A stretch of 44,058 nucleotides of DNA from an uncultured Sphingomonas sp. (GCF_913778135.1 NZ_CAJYVU010000056.1:1-44058); one strand, 5' to 3'; numbered from the stretch's first letter, positions 7,002-15,867 are shown. Notes: generated by a model not told the origin, from the sequence alone. Numbers and translations: made by a program.

Positions 7002-8330
7002 TTACCCCAGCACCCGCACGCTCGCTGGCCCACGCGCATCCAGCATCAGCGCGCTTAGCGCCCACACGCACGCGTCGGCGCGGTCGGGTGATCGACCCGG
7101 CCCCTCGTACCCGCCGCCCGCCTGCATTCCCGCCAGCTCGTCCTCCAGCGCCGGGAACGCGCCCGCGTGCCACACCCGTCGCACTTCGTAGAGCGCGGCG
7201 ACCGGCTCGGCGCGCGCCGACTTGCCGCGGCTCGCGTGCACCAGCGTCACCGGCAACGCCGCATCCTTCGCGCGCAGCACCTCGCCGACCATGTCGCCGC
7301 CCTGGTTCTTCTCCGCGACGATCCGGTCGGCGCCGTGCCGCGCCGCGCATCCCGCCACCGCGCGCGCCCAGGCATCGGGCGAGGCACCCGCAACGCTCGC
7401 ATCCTCCAGCACATAGCCGCAATCGTCGACGCCCAGCCCGGCCGCGACGATCCCGCACGCGTCGCCGTCCGCGCTCGCCGGCGGGTCGACCCCCACGACC
7501 ACGCGCCGGAGTACCGGCACCGCGCCCGCGCGCACTCGCTGCCGGTCGATCAACGCGCGCGTCCACAGCGCGCCGACCACGTCCGCCATCATCTCGCCCT
7601 CCAGCTCCTGCCGCCCCAGCCGCGTCCCGCCGTACGCCGCCTCCATCGCCGACACGAACCGCGCCGGCAGATGCGGGTTGTCGCGCGTCGCCCCGCGCGT
7701 CTCGACCGTGCCCGCCGCGGTCATCACCTGCCGCATCAGCGCGGTCGTGCGCGGCGTCGTCGTCACCAGCGCGCGCGGATCATTCCCCAGCCGCAGCCCC
7801 ATCAGCAGGTTGTTCCACGCCTCCACCCCCTTCCATTTGCCGAGTTCGTCGGCCCAGGCGAAATGGTGCTCGGGCCCGCGCAAGGATTCCGCGTTCGCCG
7901 CGGAATAGACCGTCGCCACTGCGCCCGAGGGCCAGCGCACCTCGCCCGCCGTCGGCTTCCACACGACGGCCGCGTCAGCGCCCGCCACCGCGATCACCCC
8001 GCTCGGCCCTTCCACCATGACGCGGCGCGCATCCTCGATCGTCGCGCCGACCAGCGCCACGCGCACCGCCGCGCTGCGCGCCGCCGCATTGACCCATTCC
8101 GCGCCTGCGCGCGTCTTGCCGAAGCCGCGCCCGGCGCGGATCAGCCACACCTGCCAGTCTCCCGGCGGCGCCAACTGGCCCTCGTGCGCGCGCAGCGACC
8201 AGCGCCCCGCCAGCTCGCGGCGGTGTCCGACCGGCAATTGCCGCAGGATGCGCGTGCGCGCGGCCGGTGATAGCCGCGCCAGCCGCTCGGCCGGCGTGGC
8301 AGGCGGCTCCTCCTCCCCCGCCCCGCTCAC
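7002..8330 (-). CDS. Terminase large subunit (GTA gp2-like DNA-packaging motor)
   Basis: 442 residues. The ATPase part has Walker A GRGFGKT (about residues 67-73) and a Walker B-type FAWADELGKW with Asp161/Glu162. The C-terminal nuclease domain is marked by VVVGVDPPASADGDACG, with Asp282 a likely metal ligand, and by RADACVWALSAL near the end. It packages DNA into preformed heads; GTA terminases fill heads with random host DNA. The ATG overlaps the stop of the small subunit gene (ATGA). Confidence 0.93.
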   Translation of the reverse strand: MSGAGEEEPPATPAERLARLSPAARTRILRQLPVGHRRELAGRWSLRAHEGQLAPPGDWQVWLIRAGRGFGKTRAGAEWVNAAARSAAVRVALVGATIEDARRVMVEGPSGVIAVAGADAAVVWKPTAGEVRWPSGAVATVYSAANAESLRGPEHHFAWADELGKWKGVEAWNNLLMGLRLGNDPRALVTTTPRTTALMRQVMTAAGTVETRGATRDNPHLPARFVSAMEAAYGGTRLGRQELEGEMMADVVGALWTRALIDRQRVRAGAVPVLRRVVVGVDPPASADGDACGIVAAGLGVDDCGYVLEDASVAGASPDAWARAVAGCAARHGADRIVAEKNQGGDMVGEVLRAKDAALPVTLVHASRGKSARAEPVAALYEVRRVWHAGAFPALEDELAGMQAGGGYEGPGRSPDRADACVWALSALMLDARGPASVRVLG

Positions 8331-8878
8331 CGCGCGCTCTGCCGCTCGAGCTTGTCGAGCAGTGCCGTCAGCCGCGCATCCGTATCCGCCTCGCTCGGCG
8401 GCGCGACGCGCATCGTGCCTCCCGCCGTCCCGCGCGCGTACCGGCCCAGCATCGACAGCACGAAACGCAGATCGGCGTCGCTCGCGCGTCGTTCGACCAG
8501 CCGGGTGACCTGGCTTCCCGCCACGATGGCGCGCGCGCGTTCGTCATCCTCCGGCATCGCCTCAGGGTCGATCGCGTCCGGCAGCCGCTCCAGCGCGTAG
8601 CGCAGCGCCTCCGTCTCCAGCCGGGCATAGCCGCTCGCCAGCGCCTCGTCCCACGCGGTTGCGAAAGCCGCATCCTTGCGCCGCGCCCGGTAGGCCAGGC
8701 TGTAATCCATTTCAGCGGCCTGACTGGCAAGCCGGACATTGCACGTCGCGGCCAGCACCTCGATGAAGCGCGATCGCCTGGCATCGGTCAAACCCGTGCG
8801 GCGGGCACGAACCTTCTGCACCAGCCGCGAATTGCCCGCGCGCAGCACCAGCGTGCCGCCCGTCCCCCCGTCATCCAT
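8327..8878 (-). CDS. Terminase small subunit-like protein (GTA gp1 position)
   Basis: 183 residues from ATG 8878, with GGGGGAG upstream; a longer frame to 8950 lacks a ribosome site. A helix-turn-helix-like region (CNVRLASQAAEMDYSLAYR, then KDAAFATAWDEAL) suggests DNA binding. The position, first gene of the cluster and overlapping terL, fits a small terminase or gp1 protein that helps terL start packaging. A well-formed promoter lies about 150 bases upstream. Confidence 0.75.
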   Translation of the reverse strand: MDDGGTGGTLVLRAGNSRLVQKVRARRTGLTDARRSRFIEVLAATCNVRLASQAAEMDYSLAYRARRKDAAFATAWDEALASGYARLETEALRYALERLPDAIDPEAMPEDDERARAIVAGSQVTRLVERRASDADLRFVLSMLGRYARGTAGGTMRVAPPSEADTDARLTALLDKLERQSAR

Positions 8879-9027
8879 CGCCGCTCCCCCATCTACATCG
8901 AGCGCGGCACGCAGGTGCGACGAGGCAACCGGCCTCGGCCAGCGCGCCACAACGGCAACGGGCCGGTGCAGCGGAGTGTGTCACCCCAGCCGCCCGGCCC
9001 GTCGTCGCATCATCTCGATGTTCTTGT

Positions 9028-9056
9028 TTTGTACACAAACAGCGTTACGCTGTCAA
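9028..9056 (-). promoter_or_regulatory. Promoter with overlapping inverted repeat, upstream of the GTA cluster
   Basis: On the minus strand, TTGACA (9051-9056) and TACAAA (9028-9033) are exactly 17 bases apart, a good sigma-70-type pair pointing at terS. The spacer and -35 overlap an inverted repeat ACAGCG-TTA-CGCTGT (9039-9053), a plausible operator. The 205-base gap from 8879 to 9083 contains no gene. Confidence 0.55.
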
Positions 9057-9083
9057 GCACTTCTTCCACCCTGACGCGGCGGC

Positions 9084-10589
9084 TCAGCTGCGCGACGCAT
9101 CGCCCCGACGCTCCGCCAGCGCGCGCAGGATCTCGCCGTGCCGCGTCGCATCCAGGCGATAGAACAGGCACGTCACCGCCGCCGCCAGCGCCAGCACACC
9201 CGCGACCGGGCCGTAGATGACACCGATCGCGGTCACCGTGCCGGGCGGGAGCTGCAACGGTGCCGCCCCCACCGGAGCCGCGTGCGCCCCGCTACTGCCC
9301 GCCGGAAATCCGATCACCTGCAGCGCCAGTCCCGAGATCAGCGAACCGAACCCCGACGCGGCCTTGCTGGCGAACGCCCAGCCCGCGAAATACAGCCCCT
9401 CCTGCCGCCCGCCGAACAGATATTCGTGCTCGTCCGCCGCGTCCGCCATCATCGAAGCAAAGGCGATCGCCGCGGTCGCCATCAACATCCCGCCGAGCAG
9501 GATCGCGCCCGCCAGCAGGGCGACGGGCGGCCCACTGCGGTCGGGCAGCACGCCGATCAGTCGCAACGTCGTCGGCACCGCAAGCGCGCTACCCAGCCCG
9601 ATCACGCCGATCACCAGCATCGTGCGCTTCTCCAGCCGGCGCAGCATCGGCCCCGCCAGCGGCGCGCCCAGCAGCAGCCCGCCGAACAGCGACAGTGTCA
9701 CGACCTGGATCTGCTCGGACGACATGCGCCAGAAATAGGTGTTGGCATGGATGCCGAGCGTCGAATGGATCGCCGACGCGGTGAACAGCAGCAGTGCGGC
9801 GAGGAAGAGCGTGCGGAACGACGCGTTGCGGAACAGCTCGCCCAATTGCCGCAGCAGCCGCAGGTGCGCGGCGTCCGTGCCCGCCACCGCGACATGCTGG
9901 CGCGCCGCCATCCGGTGCAGCGACCACATCGACGCGCCCGCGCCCACCGCGACCAGCGCCGCCAGCGTCGCCGCGAACGGCAGATAGGCACCGCGCTGCG
10001 ACAGCCCGCCCGGCCCCGACAGGAACACGCCGAAGCCCAGCAGCACCGTCGCCATTGCCGCCAGCATGCCGATGCCCCAGCGCCACGCCGCGATCGACGA
10101 TCGCTCGTCGTAATCGTCGCTCAACTCCGCCCCGGCTGCATTGTACGGAAGCACGAACAGCGAGATCGACGTGCGCAGCCCGATCGACGCCGCGGTCAAC
10201 CACGCGACCAGCCTGCCCGTCGGCCAGCCGGCGGGCAGCGAGAACAGCATGACGAGCGACAGCATCGTGCCCGGCAAGCCCAGCGCCATGAACGGCAGCC
10301 GCCGCCCGAATCGCGAGCGCAACGCGTCCGACGCCGATCCGATCAGCGGGTCGACCACCGCGTCGACGACCAGCCCCGCCGCCAGCGCAAACCCCACCAG
10401 CGCCGCGGGCAAACCGCAGACCGCCGTCGCGTAGAAGAACAGAAAGATGTTGATCGCCTGCGACGCGACCCCGTCGAGCACCGCGCCGGTCGCGTAGCCG
10501 ACCTTCTGCCCGACCCCCAGCTTCGGCAGCGCACGCCCCGCGCCCCTGCCGCCGGCCGGTTTGCTGTCGGACGAAGCGATCGTGGTCAT
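9084..10589 (-). CDS. GPH-family sugar:cation symporter (MFS)
   Basis: 501 residues with about twelve hydrophobic helices. The N-terminal part has LGVGQKVGYATGAVLDGVAS and the signature VVDAVVDPLIGSASDALRSR of the glycoside-pentoside-hexuronide:cation symporters (MelB/LacS group). A second-half motif FASMMADAADEHEYLFGGRQ also fits this family. It probably imports the glycoside or sugar handled by the GH1 enzyme encoded divergently. The start ATG at 10589 is followed by a polar tail of about 25 residues. Its promoter overlaps that of the divergent operon. Confidence 0.9.
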   Translation of the reverse strand: MTTIASSDSKPAGGRGAGRALPKLGVGQKVGYATGAVLDGVASQAINIFLFFYATAVCGLPAALVGFALAAGLVVDAVVDPLIGSASDALRSRFGRRLPFMALGLPGTMLSLVMLFSLPAGWPTGRLVAWLTAASIGLRTSISLFVLPYNAAGAELSDDYDERSSIAAWRWGIGMLAAMATVLLGFGVFLSGPGGLSQRGAYLPFAATLAALVAVGAGASMWSLHRMAARQHVAVAGTDAAHLRLLRQLGELFRNASFRTLFLAALLLFTASAIHSTLGIHANTYFWRMSSEQIQVVTLSLFGGLLLGAPLAGPMLRRLEKRTMLVIGVIGLGSALAVPTTLRLIGVLPDRSGPPVALLAGAILLGGMLMATAAIAFASMMADAADEHEYLFGGRQEGLYFAGWAFASKAASGFGSLISGLALQVIGFPAGSSGAHAAPVGAAPLQLPPGTVTAIGVIYGPVAGVLALAAAVTCLFYRLDATRHGEILRALAERRGDASRS

Positions 10590-11101
10590 TCAAACCCTCC
10601 CGGCCTGCGGAGAAGGGCTCAACCGCACGCTGCCCCACCGCCCGACTGCCGATCAGCGCTCAACCTGCTGCATGCGTCAGCTGTCGGGATCGTCCAGGGG
10701 CTTGCGAACGACATCTCTCCTGTCGTGATCCTGCTCCGTGGCACTACCCTCGTCAACACACTTGCGGTCTTGACAGTATGTTTGCTTGAAGATCAGATGA
10801 CAACAACCGGCGCGATCGCCGGATCGGGAGAGACATCGTGACGGCAAACAAGGAGCGCGCCCGATCCAGCGCGAGTGCTGTCACACACCGGCGACCGTCA
10901 GCATCGGCAAGCCCGTGACGCTGCCGACCGCGACATCGCTGAGCGCGTTCATGCGCGACCGCTCCTACAAGCCCTTCGCTTCTTCGATCCACGCCTCTCG
11001 CACGCTCGATACGCGCAGACGCTCGCCGACGACACACGTCGCCGCATCGGCGTCGCTATCGAGCGCAAGGTTCGACCCATGCCTCACCCGGGAATTTACA
11101 C
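10590..11101. promoter_or_regulatory. Divergent control region: symporter / glucosidase operon
   Basis: The region holds two overlapping promoter-like pairs. Plus strand: TTGACA at 10770, 17-base spacer, weak TCAGAT at 10793. Minus strand: TTGTCA (10798-10803), 17-base spacer, CATACT (10775-10780). Overlap of this kind favours joint control, perhaps by the TetR-family regulator encoded in the operon. The remaining roughly 300 bases before the glucosidase form a long leader. A frame 10875-11105 (GTG start, 76 codons) ends in a GTGA overlap with the glucosidase start, but it lacks a ribosome site and has poor codon bias, so I do not call it a gene. Confidence 0.45.
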
Positions 11102-12397
11102 GTGAATAATGGTCGCCGCCACTTCCCAATCGGCTTCCTGTGGGGCTCCGCCACCGCGGGCCATCAGGTCGAGGGTGACAATTGGAACAGCGACTGCTGG
11201 GCGCTCGAACACGCGCAACCGTCCATCTTCAAGGAACCGTCGGGCGACGCGGTCGACCAGTGGAACCGCTTCGACGACGACATGGCGCTGCTCTCCGCCA
11301 TCGGGCTGGGCGCTTACCGCTTCGGGATCGAATGGTCGCGGATCGAGCCGCAGGAAGGCATTTTCTCGCAGGCCGCACTCGATCACTACCAGCGCTGCAT
11401 CGACGCGTGTCTCCAGCGCGGTATCGTCCCAATCGTGACGTTCAGTCATTTCACTATTCCGCTCTGGGTCGCGCGGCGTGGCGGGATGATGTCCGACGCC
11501 TTCCCCGCGCTGTTCGCGCGCTACTGCGACCATGCCGCGCGGGCGCTTCGGGGTATCGCTTACGCCTGCACGATGAACGAGCTGAACGTGCCGCTCATCA
11601 TCGACGACGTCGCGACCGGGCTGTTCGCGGGCGAGGACGGTCCGGCAAAGAAAGCCGCGGCGGAGGCCACGCTCGGCGCGCCGATCACCAGCAATTTTCT
11701 CTTCACGCCCGGCGAGGCACTGTTGCGAAACGGACTCGGCGCGCACGCCGCCGCGCGCGACGCGATCAAGGCCGCGGCCCCCGACATCCAGGTCGGCATC
11801 ACGCTGTCGCTGCAGGATGAGCAGGCCGAGCCGGGCGCGGAGGCCGTGCGCGCCGCGCGGATCGCGAAGATGGTGACGCCCTTCCTCGACGCGGTGCGCG
11901 GCGACGACTTCATCGGCGTGCAGACCTACACCCGCACCACCTCGCGCCGCGACGGCAGCCACAGCCCGGAGCCCGATCACCCGCTGACCGTCATGGGCTA
12001 CGAGGACCGGCCGCAGGCACTCGCCGAGGTGTGCCGCTTTGTCTGGGAACAGACGGGCACGCCGATCCTGGTGACCGAGAACGGCTTCTCGGGCGACGAC
12101 GACGCGCGCCGCGCCGCCTTTGTCGAGGAATCGCTCGCCGCGCTTCACGGCGCGATCGCCGACGGTGTTCAGGTGCGCGGCTATTGCTACTGGTCGCTGC
12201 TCGACAATTACGAGTGGATGGCGGGCTATGGCCCAAAGTTCGGACTGATCGGCGTCGACCGCACCACGCAGAAACGCCGGATCAAGCCGTCCGCGCTCGC
12301 CTACGGAGCAATCGCCCGCGCCAACGGGTTCGGTGCGGACATCCAGGAGCAATCCACGCCGCACCTGACCGGCGGCACGCCGCTCGGCGTGGCCTAA
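11102..12397 (+). CDS. GH1 family beta-glucosidase
   Basis: 431 residues from GTG 11102. It shows the GH1 fold opening (FPIGFLWGSATAGHQVEGDN), the acid/base glutamate Glu160 in TMNELN, and the nucleophile Glu326 in VTENGFS, followed by YWSLLDNYEWMAGYGPKFGL, which forms the sugar-binding site. No signal peptide, so it acts in the cytoplasm on glycosides brought in by the divergent symporter. It is slightly shorter than the classic 440-480 residues. The usual TFNEP is TMNEL here, a common variation in proteobacterial members. First gene of a five-gene operon; the TetR gene begins four bases after its stop. Confidence 0.92.
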   Translation: MNNGRRHFPIGFLWGSATAGHQVEGDNWNSDCWALEHAQPSIFKEPSGDAVDQWNRFDDDMALLSAIGLGAYRFGIEWSRIEPQEGIFSQAALDHYQRCIDACLQRGIVPIVTFSHFTIPLWVARRGGMMSDAFPALFARYCDHAARALRGIAYACTMNELNVPLIIDDVATGLFAGEDGPAKKAAAEATLGAPITSNFLFTPGEALLRNGLGAHAAARDAIKAAAPDIQVGITLSLQDEQAEPGAEAVRAARIAKMVTPFLDAVRGDDFIGVQTYTRTTSRRDGSHSPEPDHPLTVMGYEDRPQALAEVCRFVWEQTGTPILVTENGFSGDDDARRAAFVEESLAALHGAIADGVQVRGYCYWSLLDNYEWMAGYGPKFGLIGVDRTTQKRRIKPSALAYGAIARANGFGADIQEQSTPHLTGGTPLGVA

Positions 12398-12401
12398 GGC
12401 A

Positions 12402-13094
12402 ATGAGCGCGCGAACAGCGGCATTGAACATGAACCCGCCGCCTGCCGAAACCGATAAGGCCCGCTCCGACAACGCCAGGCGACCGCGCCGCACGCAGGAG
12501 CAGCGCACCGCCGAGACGCGCGCGGCATTGTTCGAGGCCGCGGTCGTGATGATCGACCGCCACGGCTATGCCGGCGCCAACAATGCCTCGATCGCCGATC
12601 AGGCGGGCGTCAGCCGCGGTGCGATCACGCATCATTTCACCACCCGCGCCGCCTTCATGGCGGAGGTGGTGCGCTGGGTGTTCGAGCAGGAAATCGCGCA
12701 TTACACCCGGCTCGCCAGCGAGCGCCCCGGCGCGCTCCGGGCAAGCGACTGGCCCCAGATCCTGTGGGAGGTGTTCTCGCGCCCCTCGGGCGTCGCGGTG
12801 ATGGAGATCCTCGTCGCCTCGCGCAGCGACGCCGACCTCGCCGAACTCACGCGTCCGATGCAGCTCGAGATCGAGCGGCGCGGCGCGCAGAACTACTTCC
12901 ACCACGCCGAGGTGACCGCGGCCGAGATGGCGGTGATCCGCATGAGCGTCTGGGCGGTGCGCGGCATGACGATGGGCCGCTCGTTCACCGATGGTCCCGG
13001 CAGCATGGAGGACGCGGTCGCGCTGCTCGGCCAGGTGCTCGGCCGCGCCGCGCCCACCGGCAGCATCCGCCAATTGGTCGATCTCGCAAAATGA
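12402..13094 (+). CDS. TetR/AcrR family transcriptional regulator
   Basis: 230 residues. The DNA-binding domain is clear: RTAETRAALFEAAVVMIDRH, then the helix-turn-helix NASIADQAGVSRGAITHHF and TTRAAFMAEVVRW. The C-terminal ligand domain is unremarkable. The first 25 residues are polar and poorly conserved-looking, so the start may be ATG 12402 or ATG 12429. Placed inside the glycoside operon, it most likely controls this operon and the divergent symporter; a hydrophobic or aromatic aglycone ligand is possible. Confidence 0.9.
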   Translation: MSARTAALNMNPPPAETDKARSDNARRPRRTQEQRTAETRAALFEAAVVMIDRHGYAGANNASIADQAGVSRGAITHHFTTRAAFMAEVVRWVFEQEIAHYTRLASERPGALRASDWPQILWEVFSRPSGVAVMEILVASRSDADLAELTRPMQLEIERRGAQNYFHHAEVTAAEMAVIRMSVWAVRGMTMGRSFTDGPGSMEDAVALLGQVLGRAAPTGSIRQLVDLAK

Positions 13095-14005
13095 CGCGCT
13101 TGAGCGATCCGGGTGCGGCCCCCGCGCCTTTCGCGCCGATCGACGACCCCTCGCCCGCGGGCGCGATCCCGCTCGTCTACACCCCCAACGGACAACAGCG
13201 CGCCGACGAGAGCTGGTTCCTGCTCAACGGACAGGCGACCGCGCGCAACACCGCGCATCCGACGCTGACGCCGTTTCTGCCCGATCCTTCGCTCGCGACC
13301 GGCGCGGCGATGATCGTCGCGCCCGGCGGCGGCTTCGCGGTCGCGTCGCTGGAGAACGAGGGCTGGCCCGTCGCCGAATGGCTGGCCGCGCACGGCGTCG
13401 CCGCCTTCGTGCTCAAATACCGGCTCGAGCCGACCCCCGCCGCCGCGGCGGACTTCCAGGTCGCGATGATGCAGCGCATCGCCGCGGCGATGGCGCAGGC
13501 CGGGCGCGTCGAATTGGCGGTGCCGGATGCCGCCACTGCCGACGCGCGCGCCGCGCTGCGGCTGGTGCGTGCGCGCGCGGCCGCGTGGCGCGTCGACCCG
13601 GCCCGCGTCGGCGTGCTCGGCTTCTCGGCCGGCGCGATGACCGCGCTGTCGCTCGTCCAGCCGAACGCGGCGGACGCGCGCCCCGACCTGATCGGCGCGA
13701 TCTATCCGTCGATGAAGGCGATGTCCGTTCCCGCCGACGCGCCGCCACTGTTCATCGCGATGGCGGCCGACGATCCGCTGTTCGGTCGCCAGGGCTACAA
13801 TCTCGCCGCCGGCTGGCGCGCCGCCGATCGCCCGGTCGAGCTGCACGTCTATCAGAACGGCGGCCACGGCTTCGGCATGGGACGCGAGGGCGCCACCAGC
13901 CTCTACTGGCGCCGCGCCTTTGCCGACTGGCTCGCGCTTCACGGCTGGGTCGATCAAGGCGCGCACCGCTCGCGCGAGAACGAGGAGCCACCAGCGCATC
14001 GCTAG
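13091..14005 (+). CDS. Alpha/beta hydrolase, carbohydrate esterase-like
   Basis: 304 residues from ATG 13091, overlapping the TetR stop (ATGA). It has an oxyanion-hole motif APGGGF near residue 78, the nucleophile Ser179 in GFSAGA, a likely acid Asp227 or Asp228 in MAADDPLF, and His259 in GGHGFG. No signal peptide. This fold is shared with acetyl-xylan esterases and other short-chain carboxylesterases (BD-FAE-like). Given the GH1 and symporter neighbours, it probably removes acyl groups from an imported sugar or glycoside. Confidence 0.85.
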   Translation: MTRLSDPGAAPAPFAPIDDPSPAGAIPLVYTPNGQQRADESWFLLNGQATARNTAHPTLTPFLPDPSLATGAAMIVAPGGGFAVASLENEGWPVAEWLAAHGVAAFVLKYRLEPTPAAAADFQVAMMQRIAAAMAQAGRVELAVPDAATADARAALRLVRARAAAWRVDPARVGVLGFSAGAMTALSLVQPNAADARPDLIGAIYPSMKAMSVPADAPPLFIAMAADDPLFGRQGYNLAAGWRAADRPVELHVYQNGGHGFGMGREGATSLYWRRAFADWLALHGWVDQGAHRSRENEEPPAHR

Positions 14006-14056
14006 AAAACGACCGCCGCGCCACCGAGCGCGGCGGCGCCACGAAGGAGAGAGAGG

Positions 14057-15013
14057 ATGAACTGGAAGATCGTCGCGGCAAGCCTGCTCGCGTGCCTGTG
14101 CGCCGCGCCCGGATCGGCCGCATCATACCAGCCGACGGGCGCGATCGAGCAGAAATACGCCGCCGATGGCCCGTGGGCGACGACCACCACCGCGACGACG
14201 CAAGGCTGCGACCGCGAGGGCAATCTGTGCGACATCTGGTACCCGGCCGATCTCGGCAGCAATCCGCTTCGCGGCCAGCAGGGCGGGTTCCGCCACCCGG
14301 TGATCGTCTTCGCCAACGGCACGGCCGATAGCGTGCCGGCACAGAAGAACGGCTTCTTCCTGCGCCATCTGGCGAGCTGGGGCTTCGTCGTCATCCGCTC
14401 GCGCGACGGCAATAGCGGCAACGGCGACACCGTTCGCGACGTGGCGGCGTATATCAAGGCGCAGGACAATGATCCGCGCAGCGTGTTCCACAACCGGATC
14501 GACGAGGAAAAGCTGGGGCTCACCGGTCACTCGCAAGGTGCGGCAACCGCGGTGAAGCTGTTCTCGCTCGGCAACAGCCCGTTCAAGACCTTCGTGCCGA
14601 TCGAAACGCCCGAGCGCGTCGTCTGCCTCATCGTCGATTGCGCGATCGCACCCGGCGCGCTGACCGGGGTGACCGCCGGATCGATCTTCTTCGTCGGCGG
14701 CAATCTCGACCCCGTCTCGCCGCTGCCGGTGAACCTCGGCTACTACCTTCCGGTCTCTAACCGCGTCGACAAGGTGATGGGCATGGTCGCGCTCGGCAGC
14801 CACAACGAGATCGAGGGCGATCCCGCCTGTCCTGCGGGCGGACTGCCCGGCGCGTGCAACATCGGTGTCCAGCCGATGCTCGGCTATCCCACCGCCTGGT
14901 TCATGTGGAAGCTGCAAGGCGCATCGGACGGGCCCGCCGCGTTCGCGCGCAACGGCGAACTCGCGCATGCCGCGCCCAATTGGCTCGGGGAAGCGAGCAA
15001 CATCGATGACTAA
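14057..15013 (+). CDS. Secreted alpha/beta hydrolase (dienelactone/PET hydrolase-like fold)
   Basis: 318 residues with a clear signal peptide (MNWKIVAASLLACLCAAPGS, cut near residue 21). The catalytic triad is probably Ser159 in GHSQGA, Asp218 in GGNLDP and His249 in GSHNEI. Four or more cysteines in the mature part suggest disulfides. This fold includes secreted polyester and lipase-like enzymes; the true substrate is not visible. It follows the cytoplasmic esterase gene by 51 bases with GGAGAGAGAGG as a ribosome site, so it belongs to the same operon but acts in the periplasm or outside. Confidence 0.85.
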   Translation: MNWKIVAASLLACLCAAPGSAASYQPTGAIEQKYAADGPWATTTTATTQGCDREGNLCDIWYPADLGSNPLRGQQGGFRHPVIVFANGTADSVPAQKNGFFLRHLASWGFVVIRSRDGNSGNGDTVRDVAAYIKAQDNDPRSVFHNRIDEEKLGLTGHSQGAATAVKLFSLGNSPFKTFVPIETPERVVCLIVDCAIAPGALTGVTAGSIFFVGGNLDPVSPLPVNLGYYLPVSNRVDKVMGMVALGSHNEIEGDPACPAGGLPGACNIGVQPMLGYPTAWFMWKLQGASDGPAAFARNGELAHAAPNWLGEASNIDD

Positions 15014-15449
15014 CGCCACACCGCGCGTCGCCGTGCTGATCGTGCTGGCCCTCGCCCTCGCCGCCGGCTTCTTCTGGGCGGCGAGGCGACAGGTGGCGGC
15101 ACCGCCCACCGATGGAGTGGTTATCGTACGCGAGGGTGACGCCCCACCGCTCGCGCAGCGCAGTCTCGCACCGGCAGCCGTCCCGACGAACACCGTGGCG
15201 TCGGCTGCGCGCGACGCGTCGGCGACCGACCGGGCGATCCTGCGCGCGCTCGGCCTGCCGGCGGGCGCCACCCTCGTCGATGTGGCGCCCGGCAACGCCG
15301 CCGCGCAGGCGACCTGCGGGCTGGTCGCGTCCACACCGAATAACCAGCCCCGACGCTTCGTCTATCTCGGGCTGGCAGGTCTTGGCGCGCTCGACGACGG
15401 CGGCGCGGAGTTCGCGCAACTCCACGACCGCATGTGTCTTCGCCACTGA
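15006..15449 (+). CDS. Small single-pass membrane or exported protein, unknown
   Basis: 147 residues from ATG 15006, overlapping the upstream hydrolase gene by 8 bases. A hydrophobic N-terminal helix (VAVLIVLALALAAGFFWAA) is followed by a polar Ala/Pro-rich stretch and a small domain with two Cys residues (AAQATCGLVAST and HDRMCLRH), which could pair in the periplasm. The domain contains RRFVYLGLAGLGALDDGG. I do not recognise the family. Last gene of the glycoside operon. Confidence 0.7.
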   Translation: MTNATPRVAVLIVLALALAAGFFWAARRQVAAPPTDGVVIVREGDAPPLAQRSLAPAAVPTNTVASAARDASATDRAILRALGLPAGATLVDVAPGNAAAQATCGLVASTPNNQPRRFVYLGLAGLGALDDGGAEFAQLHDRMCLRH

Positions 15450-15509
15450 CGTAACCCGACCCCAACACCGGGCGGTGCCGTGACGCGCCCGGCATGATAG
15501 GCGGACGCC

Positions 15510-15830
15510 ATGTCGAAAACACAGAGCACGGCGGGCACCGTCACCGTCGACGGGGTCGCCTACGACTGGCACCTCCAGCGCGAGCCGCACGAATCCGATG
15601 ACGAGGGCTGGAAGGGCATGACGATCGCCTTGGTCGCGCACAATGCGAAGCGCGCGGCATGGGTCGAATTTCCCGCGCCCAAGCGGCTTCTGAAAGGCCT
15701 GCCCCGCGGCCGGCTGCAACTCGACGACGCGACGATCGCACGATGCGTGCGCGCCGCCTTGTCGGCCGGCTGGGAGCCGATGTCGCGCGGCAAGCCGATG
15801 GTGTTCACCGTCGATGCTCAGGGCAATTGA
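15510..15830 (+). CDS. Small conserved-looking hypothetical protein
   Basis: 106 residues, starting MSKTQSTAGTVTVDGVAYDW. It has a beta-rich first half (YDWHLQREP, GMTIALVAHNAKRAAWVEFP) and a helical second half (DDATIARCVRAALSAGWEP), ending in a strand. Composition and codon bias look like a real gene. No membrane helix or catalytic motif. The function is unknown. It stands 60 bases after the glycoside operon and may be transcribed with it or alone. Confidence 0.7.
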   Translation: MSKTQSTAGTVTVDGVAYDWHLQREPHESDDEGWKGMTIALVAHNAKRAAWVEFPAPKRLLKGLPRGRLQLDDATIARCVRAALSAGWEPMSRGKPMVFTVDAQGN

Positions 15831-15831
15831 A

Positions 15832-15867
15832 GCTTGGGGCTGATTGGTCGCTTGGAGCTGATTGGTT
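15832..15867. repeat. Two-copy 18-base tandem repeat before rlmJ
   Basis: GCTTGGGGCTGATTGGTC is followed at once by GCTTGGAGCTGATTGGTT, 16 of 18 bases alike. A third, poorer copy may start at 15868. It begins one base after the previous stop codon and lies in the rlmJ leader; no role is evident. Confidence 0.6.

Noticed and set aside
1..8878. Complete inducible prophage
   Set aside because: No integrase, repressor, replication, lysis or attachment site is visible, and the gene order is that of a GTA; the left part is cut off, so this cannot be fully excluded.
9138..10841. 567-codon plus frame opposite the symporter gene
   Set aside because: Arg/Gln/His-rich translation of the antisense strand of a clear membrane transporter; a high-GC shadow frame.
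10875..11105. 76-codon plus frame ending in a GTGA overlap with the glucosidase start
   Set aside because: No ribosome site before its GTG start and third-position GC well below that of real genes in this window; kept only as a remark on the leader.
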